Assembly (NCBI RefSeq): GCF_000747525.1
Contig: NZ_CP009278.1
Span: 1,488,001-1,552,000 of the forward strand
Length of the DNA stretch: 64,000 bases
Direction of reading: 5' to 3'
From: Sphingobacterium sp. ML3W
Lineage (GTDB): Bacteria; Bacteroidota; Bacteroidia; Sphingobacteriales; Sphingobacteriaceae
In this document: one piece after another, positions 47,354 to 56,884 of the stretch
How positions within the stretch are numbered: the stretch's first letter is position 1
How the letters are laid out: every line of letters starts with the position of its first letter
Notes under the pieces: model-generated
Seen by the model: only the letters and a program-made list of their open reading frames with translations
Database searches by the model: none
What the model was told of the DNA's origin: nothing
Translations under genes and position numbers: made by a program

Positions 47354-48481
47354 TTATTTCGCATTTAGTAAATAGAATGCACCTTCACTGATAATGCTGT
47401 CTCCTGCGATTAAACCCGCTACAATCTGTACTTTACCCTCCTCTGTGACACCGGTCTCCACATCACGTTTTACATATTTGTTTTTACCGATTTGCACGAG
47501 TACATAACTTTGGTCATTGTATTGCAACAGTGATTTTTCGGGTATAAAGATCGCGTCGGATGGTTTTTCAATAAAATTGACCGTTACATACATCCCAGGC
47601 TTGAGCAGGCGATCTGGGTTCTGACACTCGATAAGCACTTGCACGCTGCGTGTATCTTCATTGACGATCTCATCAATGTGGTAAATGCTACCCTTTATCT
47701 TCTTGCCTGGGAAGGCTGCAATAGCAATTTCAGCAACATCAAGTTTATTGATGAGATGGAGATGTTGTTCTTTCACCATACCTACGACCCAGACTTTGCT
47801 CAATTCGGCGACCTTTGCACGAGGAGTTTCGTCCGATTTGATGTATTGACCCATGACGATATCATTCGTGATGACTTCTCCTGCTATAGGTGATCGAACA
47901 ATAAGGGGTTGTCCTAAAACGAGCTTCTCCACATTTACATTGAATATCTGGAGTGAGGCTAAAGCATTTTGATATTCTTTCTGAGTAATCTCATAATTTG
48001 CCCTTGCTTCTTCGACATCTTTTTCTGAGCCGACTCCATTAATTTTGAGGTCTTGTTGTCGTTTTAAAATTAGTCCTGCATTTTGATAGGCTGTTTTTGC
48101 TTGAAAAAATAGCTTTTGCGTGTCTGTAAATTCAGGTGAGGCGAGCTCAAATAAAGGAGTGCCTGGTTTTGTCTTCATCCCTAATTTAAGTTGCACGGCG
48201 GTCACTCTTCCTGAAAAAGGAGAAGCAATCTCTGCATATAGATTAGGAATAGCTTTCACTGTTCCTGCTGCTACGAGCTCGAGCTGATGCGATTCTTGTT
48301 GTATGGTAATGGTCTTTAACTGTGCGATTACTTGTGCTTTATCGTGCACATAAATGGTATCTCCGCTAACAGTGAAATCTGCTATTTTTTCATGTTCGAC
48401 TTTTGTTTGGCAACCCAATAGGGATAGCGAAATAAAAAGGATTCTTATAAAAGTGATGTGTTTTTTTTTTGTTGTTTTCAT
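47354..48481 (-). CDS. czcB: Periplasmic adaptor lipoprotein of RND metal efflux, CzcB-like (system 2)
   Basis: A 375-residue membrane-fusion protein. The signal has the lipobox SLSLLGC. The lipoyl halves are at AEIASPFSGRVTAVQLKLGMKTKPG and LIVRSPIAGEVITNDIVMG, with an alpha-hairpin between. A beta-barrel domain (FPGKKIKGSIYHIDEIVNEDTRSVQVLIEC) follows. There is no His-rich metal-binding tail. The ATG at 48481 is preferred; the ATG at 48502 would add MNRQLIL before the basic signal start. The ~300 bp up to the kinase gene end (48482-48778) probably carry a promoter, but no TAnnTTTG pair is seen. Confidence 0.88.
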   Translation of the reverse strand: MKTTKKKHITFIRILFISLSLLGCQTKVEHEKIADFTVSGDTIYVHDKAQVIAQLKTITIQQESHQLELVAAGTVKAIPNLYAEIASPFSGRVTAVQLKLGMKTKPGTPLFELASPEFTDTQKLFFQAKTAYQNAGLILKRQQDLKINGVGSEKDVEEARANYEITQKEYQNALASLQIFNVNVEKLVLGQPLIVRSPIAGEVITNDIVMGQYIKSDETPRAKVAELSKVWVVGMVKEQHLHLINKLDVAEIAIAAFPGKKIKGSIYHIDEIVNEDTRSVQVLIECQNPDRLLKPGMYVTVNFIEKPSDAIFIPEKSLLQYNDQSYVLVQIGKNKYVKRDVETGVTEEGKVQIVAGLIAGDSIISEGAFYLLNAK

Positions 48482-48778
48482 TAGAATTAATTGTCTATTC
48501 ATTAATCTATTCGTTTTTTAAAGGCCTTCATGCTGCCTTAAAGATTTTATCGATATCGCTTTATTTACTTATTTGGTCCTTCTTTTTAGTAGAGGGCCAT
48601 TTGTATTTTTTTTACAATGCAAAAGTGCGCAGCTTAGCGTGCGATAGCTGTTAGAGGAGTGATAGAAAAATATTAGAATTTTATTAGAAAGGTATTTGTA
48701 TTAAAGATGAGATCGATAATAGCGTGCGTTTGAAAGTCTTTCACAACTGGGGTTGGTGAAAAATCGTGTTTTTCCTGA

Positions 48779-50146
48779 TTAGCAGTGCGGTAAAATGATG
48801 GTGAACGTGGTTCCCTTGTTTTCTTGTGAAGCTACAGTTATTTCACCTTTATGGAGTGCCACAATTTTTTGTGTGAGGGGCAAACCAATACCGTGTCCAT
48901 AAGTATATGTTCTATTCTCCCCTCTATAAAATGGGGTGAAAATTTCAAGTAAGTCATGTTCTGAAATACCGATTCCCTTATCAACGAATAATAAAGTTAT
49001 ATTTTTACTATCAAATCGGACCGACACGGTACAGCGATGTGGAGTAGAAAATTTGCACCCGTTTTCAAAAAGATTAGTGAATGCTACTTTTAGTAGGTAT
49101 TCATTGCCATTGACTGAAATCTGGTCATCATTGTCTATCTCATCTTCAAAATGGATATCGATTTTGAAGTCTGAATTTGTTTTTTGGACTTGTTGTCTGG
49201 CATCTAATAAGACTTCATCGACACGAATCGGCTTGAATGCAATTTCTGTAGGATCGTAACTGGCTTTTGCCAAGTCGAGTAGGCTGTTGGATAAACGGAC
49301 TAATTTTTTCGAGTCGTTTAAAGCGTCCTTAATCGCTGTTTGATATTCACTAGGCGTACGTTCTTTGTTGCTTGATAGTTCAAGCTCTGTAATAATAGCG
49401 GCTAGTGGGGTGCGCAATTCATGTGAAATACTCGAGACGAAATTCTTTTGTGCATCGAAGGAACTCTCCAAGCGGTTGAGCATTTCATTGAATGTATTGG
49501 CAAGTTCAGAAAGTTCATCTTTATTACCATTGTTTGATAATCGTAAATCTAGGTTTGTAGCGGAAATGTTCTTTGCTTTCGCAATCATGGCACGCACAGG
49601 TTCAAATGCTTTTTTAGAAAAAAAGATGCCTGCTACAAGTATGAATAAAATAGAAATAATAAAAACAAGGATACTGTTGTGGAGTAAGTTATTGAGTTTA
49701 CTATAACCATATTGATCATACGCAGCTGCGGTAACGATATATTTCTTGCCTTCATAGATATACTGTAAGCCTATTACTTGCCAGCCTTCCTGATAAAATT
49801 CAATTTCCCCTTTTTGGTATATTTCATCAATCATTGGCTTGGTTTCTTTGACAAAATCTAGGTCAACAGCATCATGATACAGTAGGTCAAAGTGGGTGTT
49901 ATAAATGGCAACTTCAACTTCATTGAGTATTTTTCGGTTATTATGGTAGATATCTTGCAATATCTTTTTGTCAACATTGGCGTTTAGAAAGAGATTGGCC
50001 TTGGTAATGGCTTCTTTCTTGAGTAGGTTGTAAAACTCAATTTGCCGATTTTCCTTAGCAGATAAATAAATCACGGTAGCAAACAGACCTAATATGATTG
50101 CCGTTGTTACTGTAAATAGTATAATCAGTCGCGTTCTTATTTTCAT
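48779..50146 (-). CDS. Membrane sensor histidine kinase (efflux system 2)
   Basis: A 455-residue inner-membrane kinase. A membrane helix at ~7-29, a periplasmic sensor region at ~30-155 and a second helix at ~157-178 are followed by a HAMP domain (KKAFEPVRAMIAKAKNISATNLDLRL). Then come the H-box with His242 (SISHELRTPLAAI), the N-box (TNLFENGCKFS), G1 (DKGIGIS) and G2 (GHGIGLPLT). It overlaps the response-regulator gene by 4 nt. Placement beside czcBAC suggests control of that pump by a metal in the periplasm; the sensor part has few Cys/Met residues, so the metal is unclear. Confidence 0.92.
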   Translation of the reverse strand: MKIRTRLIILFTVTTAIILGLFATVIYLSAKENRQIEFYNLLKKEAITKANLFLNANVDKKILQDIYHNNRKILNEVEVAIYNTHFDLLYHDAVDLDFVKETKPMIDEIYQKGEIEFYQEGWQVIGLQYIYEGKKYIVTAAAYDQYGYSKLNNLLHNSILVFIISILFILVAGIFFSKKAFEPVRAMIAKAKNISATNLDLRLSNNGNKDELSELANTFNEMLNRLESSFDAQKNFVSSISHELRTPLAAIITELELSSNKERTPSEYQTAIKDALNDSKKLVRLSNSLLDLAKASYDPTEIAFKPIRVDEVLLDARQQVQKTNSDFKIDIHFEDEIDNDDQISVNGNEYLLKVAFTNLFENGCKFSTPHRCTVSVRFDSKNITLLFVDKGIGISEHDLLEIFTPFYRGENRTYTYGHGIGLPLTQKIVALHKGEITVASQENKGTTFTIILPHC

Positions 50147-50826
50147 GATTCCTTCTTCAGAATAAAGCCCATTCCAGATTTTGTATGAATAAGTTTTTTA
50201 TCAAAATTGCGGTCTATTTTTTTTCTAAGATAGTTGATGTATACGTCAATAAAGTTGGTACCAGTGTCGAAATGGGTCTCCCAAACTTTATCCGCTATTT
50301 CTACGCGAGACAATACCCGATTCGGATTTTGCATCAAATATTCCAATAACTTGAATTCTTTTGGAGTTAAATCGATCTCTTGTTGATTCCGTTTTACGAT
50401 TTTGCTGTGTAAGTTCATTTCGAGATCCTCATAGCGCAAGACAAAACCTTGGCTGTTTGACTGATGTTGATTTCGCTTTAGTAATGCTCTAATTCGTACT
50501 AAAAGCTCACGCATTTCGAAAGGTTTTACTAAATAGTCATCTGCTCCAGCATCGAAGCCTTCTACTTTATCGTCCGTCGTACCAAGTGCAGTAAGCATGA
50601 TGATCGGTAGGTCAGGTCTTGTTTGTCTAATGTGTTTACAAAGATCTAACCCGTCCATTTTGGGAAGGATGATATCGGTAATAATCAGATCGAAATTATC
50701 TTGTGAAGACAGCTTTTTTCCAGAAAGGCCATCGTATGCCAAAGTGGTCGTAAAGCCTTGTTCTTCCAGTCCTCTTTTTATAAGTTCTGCAACACGTTGG
50801 TCGTCTTCTACAATTAATATTTTCAT
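50143..50826 (-). CDS. OmpR/PhoB-family response regulator (efflux system 2)
   Basis: A 227-residue response regulator. It has a receiver with the acidic pair at 8-9, phospho-Asp51 (IITDIILPKMDG) and Lys in DYLVKPF, and a C-terminal winged helix (IDLTPKEFKLLEYLMQNPNRVLSR, TNFIDVYINYLRKKI). It is the first gene of the minus-strand two-component and efflux cluster. It is related in design to the regulator at 3033-3713 but only moderately similar. The 104-bp leader upstream has a copy before czcA. Confidence 0.92.
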   Translation of the reverse strand: MKILIVEDDQRVAELIKRGLEEQGFTTTLAYDGLSGKKLSSQDNFDLIITDIILPKMDGLDLCKHIRQTRPDLPIIMLTALGTTDDKVEGFDAGADDYLVKPFEMRELLVRIRALLKRNQHQSNSQGFVLRYEDLEMNLHSKIVKRNQQEIDLTPKEFKLLEYLMQNPNRVLSRVEIADKVWETHFDTGTNFIDVYINYLRKKIDRNFDKKLIHTKSGMGFILKKES

Positions 50827-50930
50827 CAGAATAAATTGTTTTTTAATTGCGATAAAGCTATCATGAGCACCTAATTCATCACGGCTTGTGAAATCTTGTA
50901 GCCCATAATGGTTTCATTAGATAAATTGCT
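50827..50930 (-). repeat. Leader repeat upstream of response regulator, copy 2
   Basis: Directly before the ATG of the response-regulator gene, homologous in block order to 47247-47341. In the matching frame it contains stop codons, so a conserved leader peptide is unlikely in this copy. Confidence 0.5.
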
Positions 50931-51405
50931 TCGTGAGCTTGTAAGCTCGGATATTTATATCTGTATTTTTTTAACGGGATATATGACCTCACCACACGCT
51001 GAGTCCTATATCCATTGTATTTGTTCAGATACAAACTTACAATTTAAGATGCTATTATTGTAATCAGGAAACTTTGCTAATTTATTTTTGTTGTAACCAG
51101 CATGATACTTGCTTCATGTTGGCGGTCTTATTTTTAAGGTGAAAAACGTATTGCCAGTAGATATTACTTTAATTTTATTGAAAAATCAGAAAAACTAAAT
51201 TAATAAATATTGGAAATTAATTTTTAAGGTTTTTTAATTAACTTCGTATTAGGTTACTGCCGTATATTTTTATAGACCAATTAGTATGCAGTTGAGAAGG
51301 TGATTAGTAATTGGATATAAAGTGTAATTGTAGACTAATAGATCACTTTTTTTACAAGAAATTAAAGAGTAGGATTATGTTATTATTCATTAAATATCAG
51401 TTCAT
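50931..51405. other. ~475-bp divergent intergenic region
   Basis: No gene. The small palindrome GAGCTTGTAAGCTC lies at about 50936-50949. A minus-strand TAAGTTTG box (51039-51032) could be a -7 element for the two-component operon but lacks a clear -33 partner. The last 200 bp are A/T-rich. Confidence 0.4.
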
Positions 51406-52446
51406 ATGAAGTATCTTTTTTCAATTGTTTTTGTTGTGTTTCTTTTTCTACGAAAAGAAACGGCGGCCTGCACGCGAGTGGTGTATAAAGGGCCTAATGG
51501 TACCGTAATTACAGCGCGGAGTATGGATTGGAAGGACGAAATTTCAGCTAATCTATGGGTGTTCCCGCGTGGTATGGACCGGAATGGTGAGGTAGGACCT
51601 AAGTCCCTGAAATGGACTTCAAAGTATGGAAGTGTCATTTCAAGTGCATGGGATATTGCAACTGTTGACGGCTTGAATGAAAAGGGCTTAGTGGCTAATG
51701 TATTATGGTTAGTAGAGTCTAGTTATCCAAAATTCAATCCTGCTGGTGATAAACAGGGAATTACGATCTCGGCTTGGGCACAGTATGTCTTGGATAATTT
51801 TGCAAATGTAAGTGAAGCGGTTACGGCATTGCGGGATGAACCATTTGTTGTTGTGAGTGATTATATTCCAGGAACTAAGAAATTTGCAACACTGCATTTG
51901 TCGATTTCTGATGCTTCAGGTGATAATGCTATTTTTGAATATGTAAATGGGAAACTGATGATTCATCATGATGTTGCTTATACTGTGATGACAAATTCGC
52001 CCGTATTTTCCGAACAACTTGCTTTGAATAGCTACTGGGAAGGAATACCAGGTACGGTCATGTTGCCAGGTACAAATCGTGCCGCAGATCGTTTTGTTAG
52101 AGCATCCTATTATATCAATGCGATTCCACAGACTGACGATGTTAGAACTGCTGTGGCTAGTGTATTTAGTGTGATTCGAAATTGCTCGGTACCGTTTGGT
52201 ATAAGTTCACCTACAGAGCCTAATATTTCCTCTACGCGTTGGCGTTCTGTTGCTGATCAAAAAAATAAAATTTATTATTTTGAAACGGTTCTGACACCGA
52301 ATACGTTTTGGGTTGATTTGACAAAATTTGATTTGCAGAAGGGAGCCAAAACGATGAAGTTAGATTTAAATCAATTTGCCACGTATAACGGTTTATCCAA
52401 TAGCAATTTTAAAGTTGCCGATCCTTTTAAGTTTTTAGGAATTTAA
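51406..52446 (+). CDS. Secreted linear amide C-N hydrolase (choloylglycine hydrolase / penicillin V acylase family)
   Basis: A 346-residue Ntn hydrolase of the C59 family. A signal peptide ends at ETAA, leaving Cys22 as the N-terminal nucleophile of the mature enzyme (CTRVVYKG). Family blocks are TARSMDWKDE, the Asn/Asp-rich TVDGLNEKGLVANVLWL, MTNSPVF and SSTRWRSVADQKNKIYYFE with the conserved Arg. It is exported to the periplasm. The substrate may be a penicillin V-like amide, N-acyl homoserine lactone or bile-salt-like conjugate; sequence alone does not settle this. It stands alone, with a terminator after it, 255 bp before the acyltransferase-like gene. Confidence 0.88.
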   Translation: MKYLFSIVFVVFLFLRKETAACTRVVYKGPNGTVITARSMDWKDEISANLWVFPRGMDRNGEVGPKSLKWTSKYGSVISSAWDIATVDGLNEKGLVANVLWLVESSYPKFNPAGDKQGITISAWAQYVLDNFANVSEAVTALRDEPFVVVSDYIPGTKKFATLHLSISDASGDNAIFEYVNGKLMIHHDVAYTVMTNSPVFSEQLALNSYWEGIPGTVMLPGTNRAADRFVRASYYINAIPQTDDVRTAVASVFSVIRNCSVPFGISSPTEPNISSTRWRSVADQKNKIYYFETVLTPNTFWVDLTKFDLQKGAKTMKLDLNQFATYNGLSNSNFKVADPFKFLGI

Positions 52447-52458
52447 TTGTACTAAAAT

Positions 52459-52496
52459 AAAAGAACTGTTTTATCTATTGTTAAGACGGTTCTTTT
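52459..52496. terminator. Terminator after amide hydrolase gene
   Basis: AAAAGAACTGT (52459-52469) pairs with ACGGTTCTTTT (52486-52496), 11 bp with one wobble, with a T-rich tail. Confidence 0.7.
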
Positions 52497-52664
52497 TGTT
52501 TTCTTAACGGATGCTTTGATTTGATATTAGATAAAAACTACTAGATTTAGAAAGAAATAGTTTAGTGTAACGGTATTTAGGTGTGGAATGAAAAGAAATT
52601 GAGGTAGAACTGCTATGCCTTTGATTATTTGTATCAATACGTTACGCCTTTCAGTTTTATTGAT

Positions 52665-52672
52665 TATTTTTG
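52665..52672 (+). promoter_or_regulatory. Possible -7 box before the signalling module
   Basis: TATTTTTG fits TAnnTTTG and lies 29 bp before the ATG at 52702. No TTTG is found 19-21 nt upstream, so this is weak. Confidence 0.35.
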
Positions 52673-52701
52673 AACTTTAAAAAAATATTTATAACCATTT
52701 C

Positions 52702-53514
52702 ATGTCACTAATACTTAAAGATGGACGTCCTGTAGTCAGGCTAAGAGCGTTTCGTGCTATTGATGACCCCAGAACTTGTGAACGTTTTATACAGGGACAT
52801 GAGCATGTGTTGGCAGCAATAGGTGTTAAAAAAGTAACGTCATCCAAAAATGATTGGATGTATAATCCAGCTGCCTTTGTATTGATTGTTGAGTCTCTTG
52901 ATGGAGAAAATGTATATGGCGGTGCACGCATACATGTTGCGGGGGGCTCACAACCGCTTCCTATCGAAGAAGCTACTGGGAAGATGGATCCTAAAATCTT
53001 TGACTTGGTTTGGGATTATGCGCAAGAAGGAACAGGCGAAGGTTGTGGTCTATGGAATTCTAGGGAAATTGCTGGCTACGGTATCGGAAGTATCTTTCTG
53101 ACTAGAGCGGCAATCGCTATTGCTCCTCAAATAGGTATCAAATCATTATTTGCTCTTTGTGCTCCGTATACGATAAATCTGACCAAAAGTGTTGGATATC
53201 GACTGGAAAGTAGCGTTGGAAATAATGGTACATTTTATTACCCAAAGTTAGACCTCCTTGCTACGACAATGATTCTTGATGATGTAGATAATTTGAGTTT
53301 AGCTGATGAAGGCGACAAAAATGCCATCATGGACTTAAGAAATCACGGTGATGTCGTTAGGATAGAGGAATTGCGTTCAAAAGAAATTGAAATACATTAT
53401 ATGCTGCAATTGGATAATATGGATCAGTGGGATTTGAAAACCATCGTTCATAATGCTAGAAAGCAGACAATATTAGATATTAATATGAAGGAAAAAGATG
53501 TGCAGATAATGTAA
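52702..53514 (+). CDS. GNAT-like / autoinducer-synthase-like acyltransferase
   Basis: A 270-residue cytoplasmic protein. Its central part has a GNAT-superfamily look: FVLIVESLDGENVYGGARIHVAGG as the beta4-beta5 strands, then a Leu/Arg-rich segment (LWNSREIAGYGIGSIFLTRAAIAIAPQIGIKSLFALCAPYTINLTKSVGYRL). This recalls the E-x-SR and helix order of LuxI/N-acyl-amino-acid synthases. No standard acetyl-CoA Q/RxxGxG/A loop is obvious; GYGIG may take that place. It is the first gene of a module with an E1-like enzyme and sensor kinases. It probably transfers an acyl group to an amine. The assignment to a signal synthase is inference. Confidence 0.6.
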   Translation: MSLILKDGRPVVRLRAFRAIDDPRTCERFIQGHEHVLAAIGVKKVTSSKNDWMYNPAAFVLIVESLDGENVYGGARIHVAGGSQPLPIEEATGKMDPKIFDLVWDYAQEGTGEGCGLWNSREIAGYGIGSIFLTRAAIAIAPQIGIKSLFALCAPYTINLTKSVGYRLESSVGNNGTFYYPKLDLLATTMILDDVDNLSLADEGDKNAIMDLRNHGDVVRIEELRSKEIEIHYMLQLDNMDQWDLKTIVHNARKQTILDINMKEKDVQIM

Positions 53515-53534
53515 CATCAATTCGAAATAAAAAT

Positions 53535-54623
53535 ATGATCAAGAACTTAAATTTAGCCTATAAACCTCTATACTTTAGAAAAACAGTTACACAAGATATG
53601 TTATCATTGGATACACTACGGAAGAATGGTGATATCGTATTTGTGTTTGATGAAATCGAAAGGCAGATTAATGAATTAATTCGTTGCAGATTTCCAGCTG
53701 GATGGGTTTCACCCGAACAATTTGACGGGTATGTACAAGCGCTACTAAATGGGAAGTCTTTAGATGAGTATGGCGTTTGGGTCTATTATCCGTGGCGAAA
53801 AACACTGATTCATGTTCTTGATGAGCAAGAATTTGTTGAGGTCAGGACGAATCGTAATCAATTAAAAATAACAGAAGCTGAACGTGATACTCTTGCTAAT
53901 AAAAAAGTAGGGATTATTGGTTTATCTGTTGGTCACGCTATCGCATTGACCATGGCCATGGAGCGGACTTGTGGAATATTAAGAATTGCTGATTTTGATG
54001 AGTTGGATCTTAGTAATTTGAATAGACTACGTACAGGTATTTTTAATCTATCTGTTCCAAAGGTTATTATTGCTGCAAGGGAGATTGTAGAAATAGATCC
54101 TTTTATTCAGGTTGAAATTTTTCCAACGGGTGTAAGCCACGATAATTACGATGATTTTTTAGGAGGAAATGGACAACTAGATTTGCTTGTTGAGGTATGT
54201 GATAGTTTTGAAGTTAAAATTGAAAGTAGAATTTGTGCAAGGAAATTTCGAATTCCAGTTGTCATGGACACAAATGATCGGGGTATGTTGGATGTTGAAC
54301 GATTTGATCTGGAACCGGAGCGTCCAATTTTTCATGGCTTAGTAAATGATTTGACAAGAGAAAAATTGGATATGTTATCGGAAGGAGAAAGGTTAAGGTA
54401 CCTCATGCAACTTGTGGATGCTGAAAATCTATCTGATCGGATGAAAAGGTCAGTGCCGGAAATTAAAAAATCGATTATTTCCTGGCCTCAACTTGCTTCT
54501 GAAGTTGTTTTAGGTAGTGCTATGACTACCTCGGTATGTCGAAGATTATTGCTTGGACAACCTGTGCTGTCGGGTCGTTATTACCTGGATATGGAAGGTT
54601 TGGCAAGTCACAGTCGCAATTGA
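53535..54623 (+). CDS. ThiF/HesA-type adenylating (E1-like) enzyme, Rv1355c-like
   Basis: A 362-residue protein. Residues 1-110 form an N-terminal extension. Residues ~120-300 form a ThiF-like Rossmann domain: KKVGIIGLSVGHAIALTMAM (loop GLSVGH in place of GxGxxG), then LRIADFDELDLSNLNRLRTGIFNLSVPKV with the Asp and Asn-Arg pair that bind ATP. No catalytic Cys in the usual E1 position and no CxxC zinc site are seen, so it may only adenylate a carboxylate. The Mycobacterium Rv1355c-type relatives carry a nitroreductase-like part after this domain; it is absent here. The gene is 20 bp after the acyltransferase gene and 5 bp before the kinase gene. Confidence 0.72.
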   Translation: MIKNLNLAYKPLYFRKTVTQDMLSLDTLRKNGDIVFVFDEIERQINELIRCRFPAGWVSPEQFDGYVQALLNGKSLDEYGVWVYYPWRKTLIHVLDEQEFVEVRTNRNQLKITEAERDTLANKKVGIIGLSVGHAIALTMAMERTCGILRIADFDELDLSNLNRLRTGIFNLSVPKVIIAAREIVEIDPFIQVEIFPTGVSHDNYDDFLGGNGQLDLLVEVCDSFEVKIESRICARKFRIPVVMDTNDRGMLDVERFDLEPERPIFHGLVNDLTREKLDMLSEGERLRYLMQLVDAENLSDRMKRSVPEIKKSIISWPQLASEVVLGSAMTTSVCRRLLLGQPVLSGRYYLDMEGLASHSRN

Positions 54624-54628
54624 TTTCT

Positions 54629-56806
54629 ATGAAGTACATTTTTGGTGCGAATATTAAAAATCTAGTGCTATTTATTTTTTTAATGACCGCGTATCTCGCT
54701 TTGCATGCGATGGTGCCGCTTCAGTTTGAAAAAGATAGTTCAGCTGTATATATTGGGAAGCATGTTTCTTTATTCCAAGATGCTACAAAGCAGCTTAACA
54801 TTACGGATATCATTGATCACACTAATTTGTTCAATGAAAGCAAGGATGATGTGCCTAATTTGGGGATCGGTGATGTAAATAATTGGATAAGGTTTGAGTT
54901 GAAAAATCTTACTGACGAAGAGAAGTTAGTGGTAAATCTCTCGCATGCCAATATCGATGAGGTCGTTTTTTATTCTTTAAAGAATGGGGTTATAGATAGT
55001 ACGCGTATCGAATCGGGAACAGCCTTAAATAAGCGTGATTACCCCCATCAATTTTACCTATTTGAAATTCCTATTAAAAAAGGGGAAGATGTGATATGTT
55101 ATTTCAAACTCAGAAGTAACACACAATTGTTAGTGCCAATTTCGATTCATACTGAAAAAGGATTACTGGAAATACTCTTAGATACCGATATTTTTTCAGC
55201 ATTGTTTATTGGGCTGATGATGTCGATGATCTTTTACAATATATTTTTATATTTTTCTACAGGTGAGAAACACTATATAATATATGTTAACTATATTTTT
55301 TGGGTTACTATAGCACAATGTGCAGTGCTAGGAATTCTTGAACCGATATTTTCTATTCATAATCGCTGGGTTTTAAATCGATTATTAACTTTTTCTGGAG
55401 CGATGTCTGGAATAGGTGCGATATATTTTGTCAAGTCATTTCTCCAAACTGCGAAGGATGCTCCTAAACTCAATAAATTATTGAATATTTTCTTAATTGG
55501 GTATTTAATTGCAATCGGATTTTTATGTTTCGGTTACTTAATTCCAGCATATAAATTAGTCAATGTAGTAGCCGGTGGAGGGTCTATAATTGTTTTAATT
55601 TTAGCGTTCAAATTGAGTCGTGAAAAATATGAACAAACGAAATATTTTTTGATTGCATGGTGTGTGTTTTTAGTCAGTGTAGTGGTATATGTATTTAAGG
55701 ACTACAATTTACTCCCCTATAACTTTTTCACCGTAAGAGCTGTTCAAATTGGGTCGGTATTTGAAGCCATTTTACTATCTTTTGCATTAGGAGATAAGAT
55801 CAATATCTATCGTAAGGAAAAAGATGAATCTCAAGCACGCGAATTGTCCATTTCATTAGAAAATCAATTATTGATTCGTGAGCAAAATGTCATTTTAGAA
55901 GACAAAGTTGAAGAAAGAACTCGTGCGTTGACTGCTTCTAATGAGTCTTTACAGGCTACTTTAACTCATCTTAAAGAAACACAGTCACAACTTGTTGAAG
56001 CAGAGAAAATGGCCTCTTTAGGGCAATTGACTGCTGGGGTAGCTCATGAAATCAATAATCCGATTAATTTTGTGACTTCAAATGTTGCTCCTTTGAAGCG
56101 CGACATTAAAATGATTTGGGAGACTTTGGAGGAGGTCGAACAGGTAGCTCTGGATGATAATTTATCTTCAGATGAGAAGAGATTACGTATCGAAAATTTC
56201 AAAAAGGAAATTGATTTGGATTATCTCAAAACTGAAGTCGAATTCTTGCTTAAAGGAATGAGTGATGGTGCCAATAGGACTGCAGAAATTGTTAAGAGCC
56301 TACGGATTTTTTCACGTGTTGACGAGGATACCCTCAAATTTGCGGATATTAACGAAGGCTTAGAGTCAACGATGGTTATCCTTAATAGTTTGGTGCAAGA
56401 TGGAATTGTTGTGCAGAAGAAATATGGTGCCCTCCCGAAGATTGAATGCTATGCAGGTAAATTGAATCAGGTATTTTTGAATATCATCACGAATGCGATT
56501 TATGCACTTCATGATAAAGTAAAGACAAGGGATGGAGCGAAATTAACACTGGAGACAGGAGTGTGTGAAAATGCATCGGCTATTTATGTTATAATAAGGG
56601 ATAATGGCATAGGGATTCCGGACTATATCCGAGATCGCATTTTCGAACCTTTTTTTACAACTAAAGATGTAGGGGAGGGTACGGGTTTGGGCATGTCTAT
56701 CGCTTACAATACCATAATCAAGCATAATGGCAAAATAGAAATTGAGTCTGTAGAAGGGGAGGGGACTTCATTTATATTGATTATCCCAATACGACAAAAT
56801 ATTTAA
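54629..56806 (+). CDS. 7TMR-DISM sensor histidine kinase
   Basis: A 725-residue membrane kinase; the ATG at 54629 starts a normal signal/transmembrane segment, whereas the frame opened at 54536 overlaps the previous gene. Residues ~30-180 form a periplasmic 7TMR-DISMED2-type sensory domain (NWIRFELKN, FYSLKNG, YFKLRSNT). Residues ~185-392 hold seven membrane helices (7TMR-DISM). Residues ~400-460 form a coiled coil, then comes the H-box with His473 (QLTAGVAHEINNPINFV), followed by N-, G1- (DNGIGI) and G2- (GEGTGLGMSIA) boxes. It probably senses a periplasmic small molecule, for example one made by the two upstream enzymes. Confidence 0.88.
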   Translation: MKYIFGANIKNLVLFIFLMTAYLALHAMVPLQFEKDSSAVYIGKHVSLFQDATKQLNITDIIDHTNLFNESKDDVPNLGIGDVNNWIRFELKNLTDEEKLVVNLSHANIDEVVFYSLKNGVIDSTRIESGTALNKRDYPHQFYLFEIPIKKGEDVICYFKLRSNTQLLVPISIHTEKGLLEILLDTDIFSALFIGLMMSMIFYNIFLYFSTGEKHYIIYVNYIFWVTIAQCAVLGILEPIFSIHNRWVLNRLLTFSGAMSGIGAIYFVKSFLQTAKDAPKLNKLLNIFLIGYLIAIGFLCFGYLIPAYKLVNVVAGGGSIIVLILAFKLSREKYEQTKYFLIAWCVFLVSVVVYVFKDYNLLPYNFFTVRAVQIGSVFEAILLSFALGDKINIYRKEKDESQARELSISLENQLLIREQNVILEDKVEERTRALTASNESLQATLTHLKETQSQLVEAEKMASLGQLTAGVAHEINNPINFVTSNVAPLKRDIKMIWETLEEVEQVALDDNLSSDEKRLRIENFKKEIDLDYLKTEVEFLLKGMSDGANRTAEIVKSLRIFSRVDEDTLKFADINEGLESTMVILNSLVQDGIVVQKKYGALPKIECYAGKLNQVFLNIITNAIYALHDKVKTRDGAKLTLETGVCENASAIYVIIRDNGIGIPDYIRDRIFEPFFTTKDVGEGTGLGMSIAYNTIIKHNGKIEIESVEGEGTSFILIIPIRQNI

Positions 56807-56884
56807 GGAACAGTGTGCCTTGAAAGTCATTAATTTTATTAATTTCGTCTCTACGATTGCTATACGGCGGCCTACTGTTATATT

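Noticed and set aside
54536..54628. Extended start of the 7TMR kinase overlapping the ThiF gene
   Set aside because: The ATG at 54629 directly begins the membrane-targeting segment.
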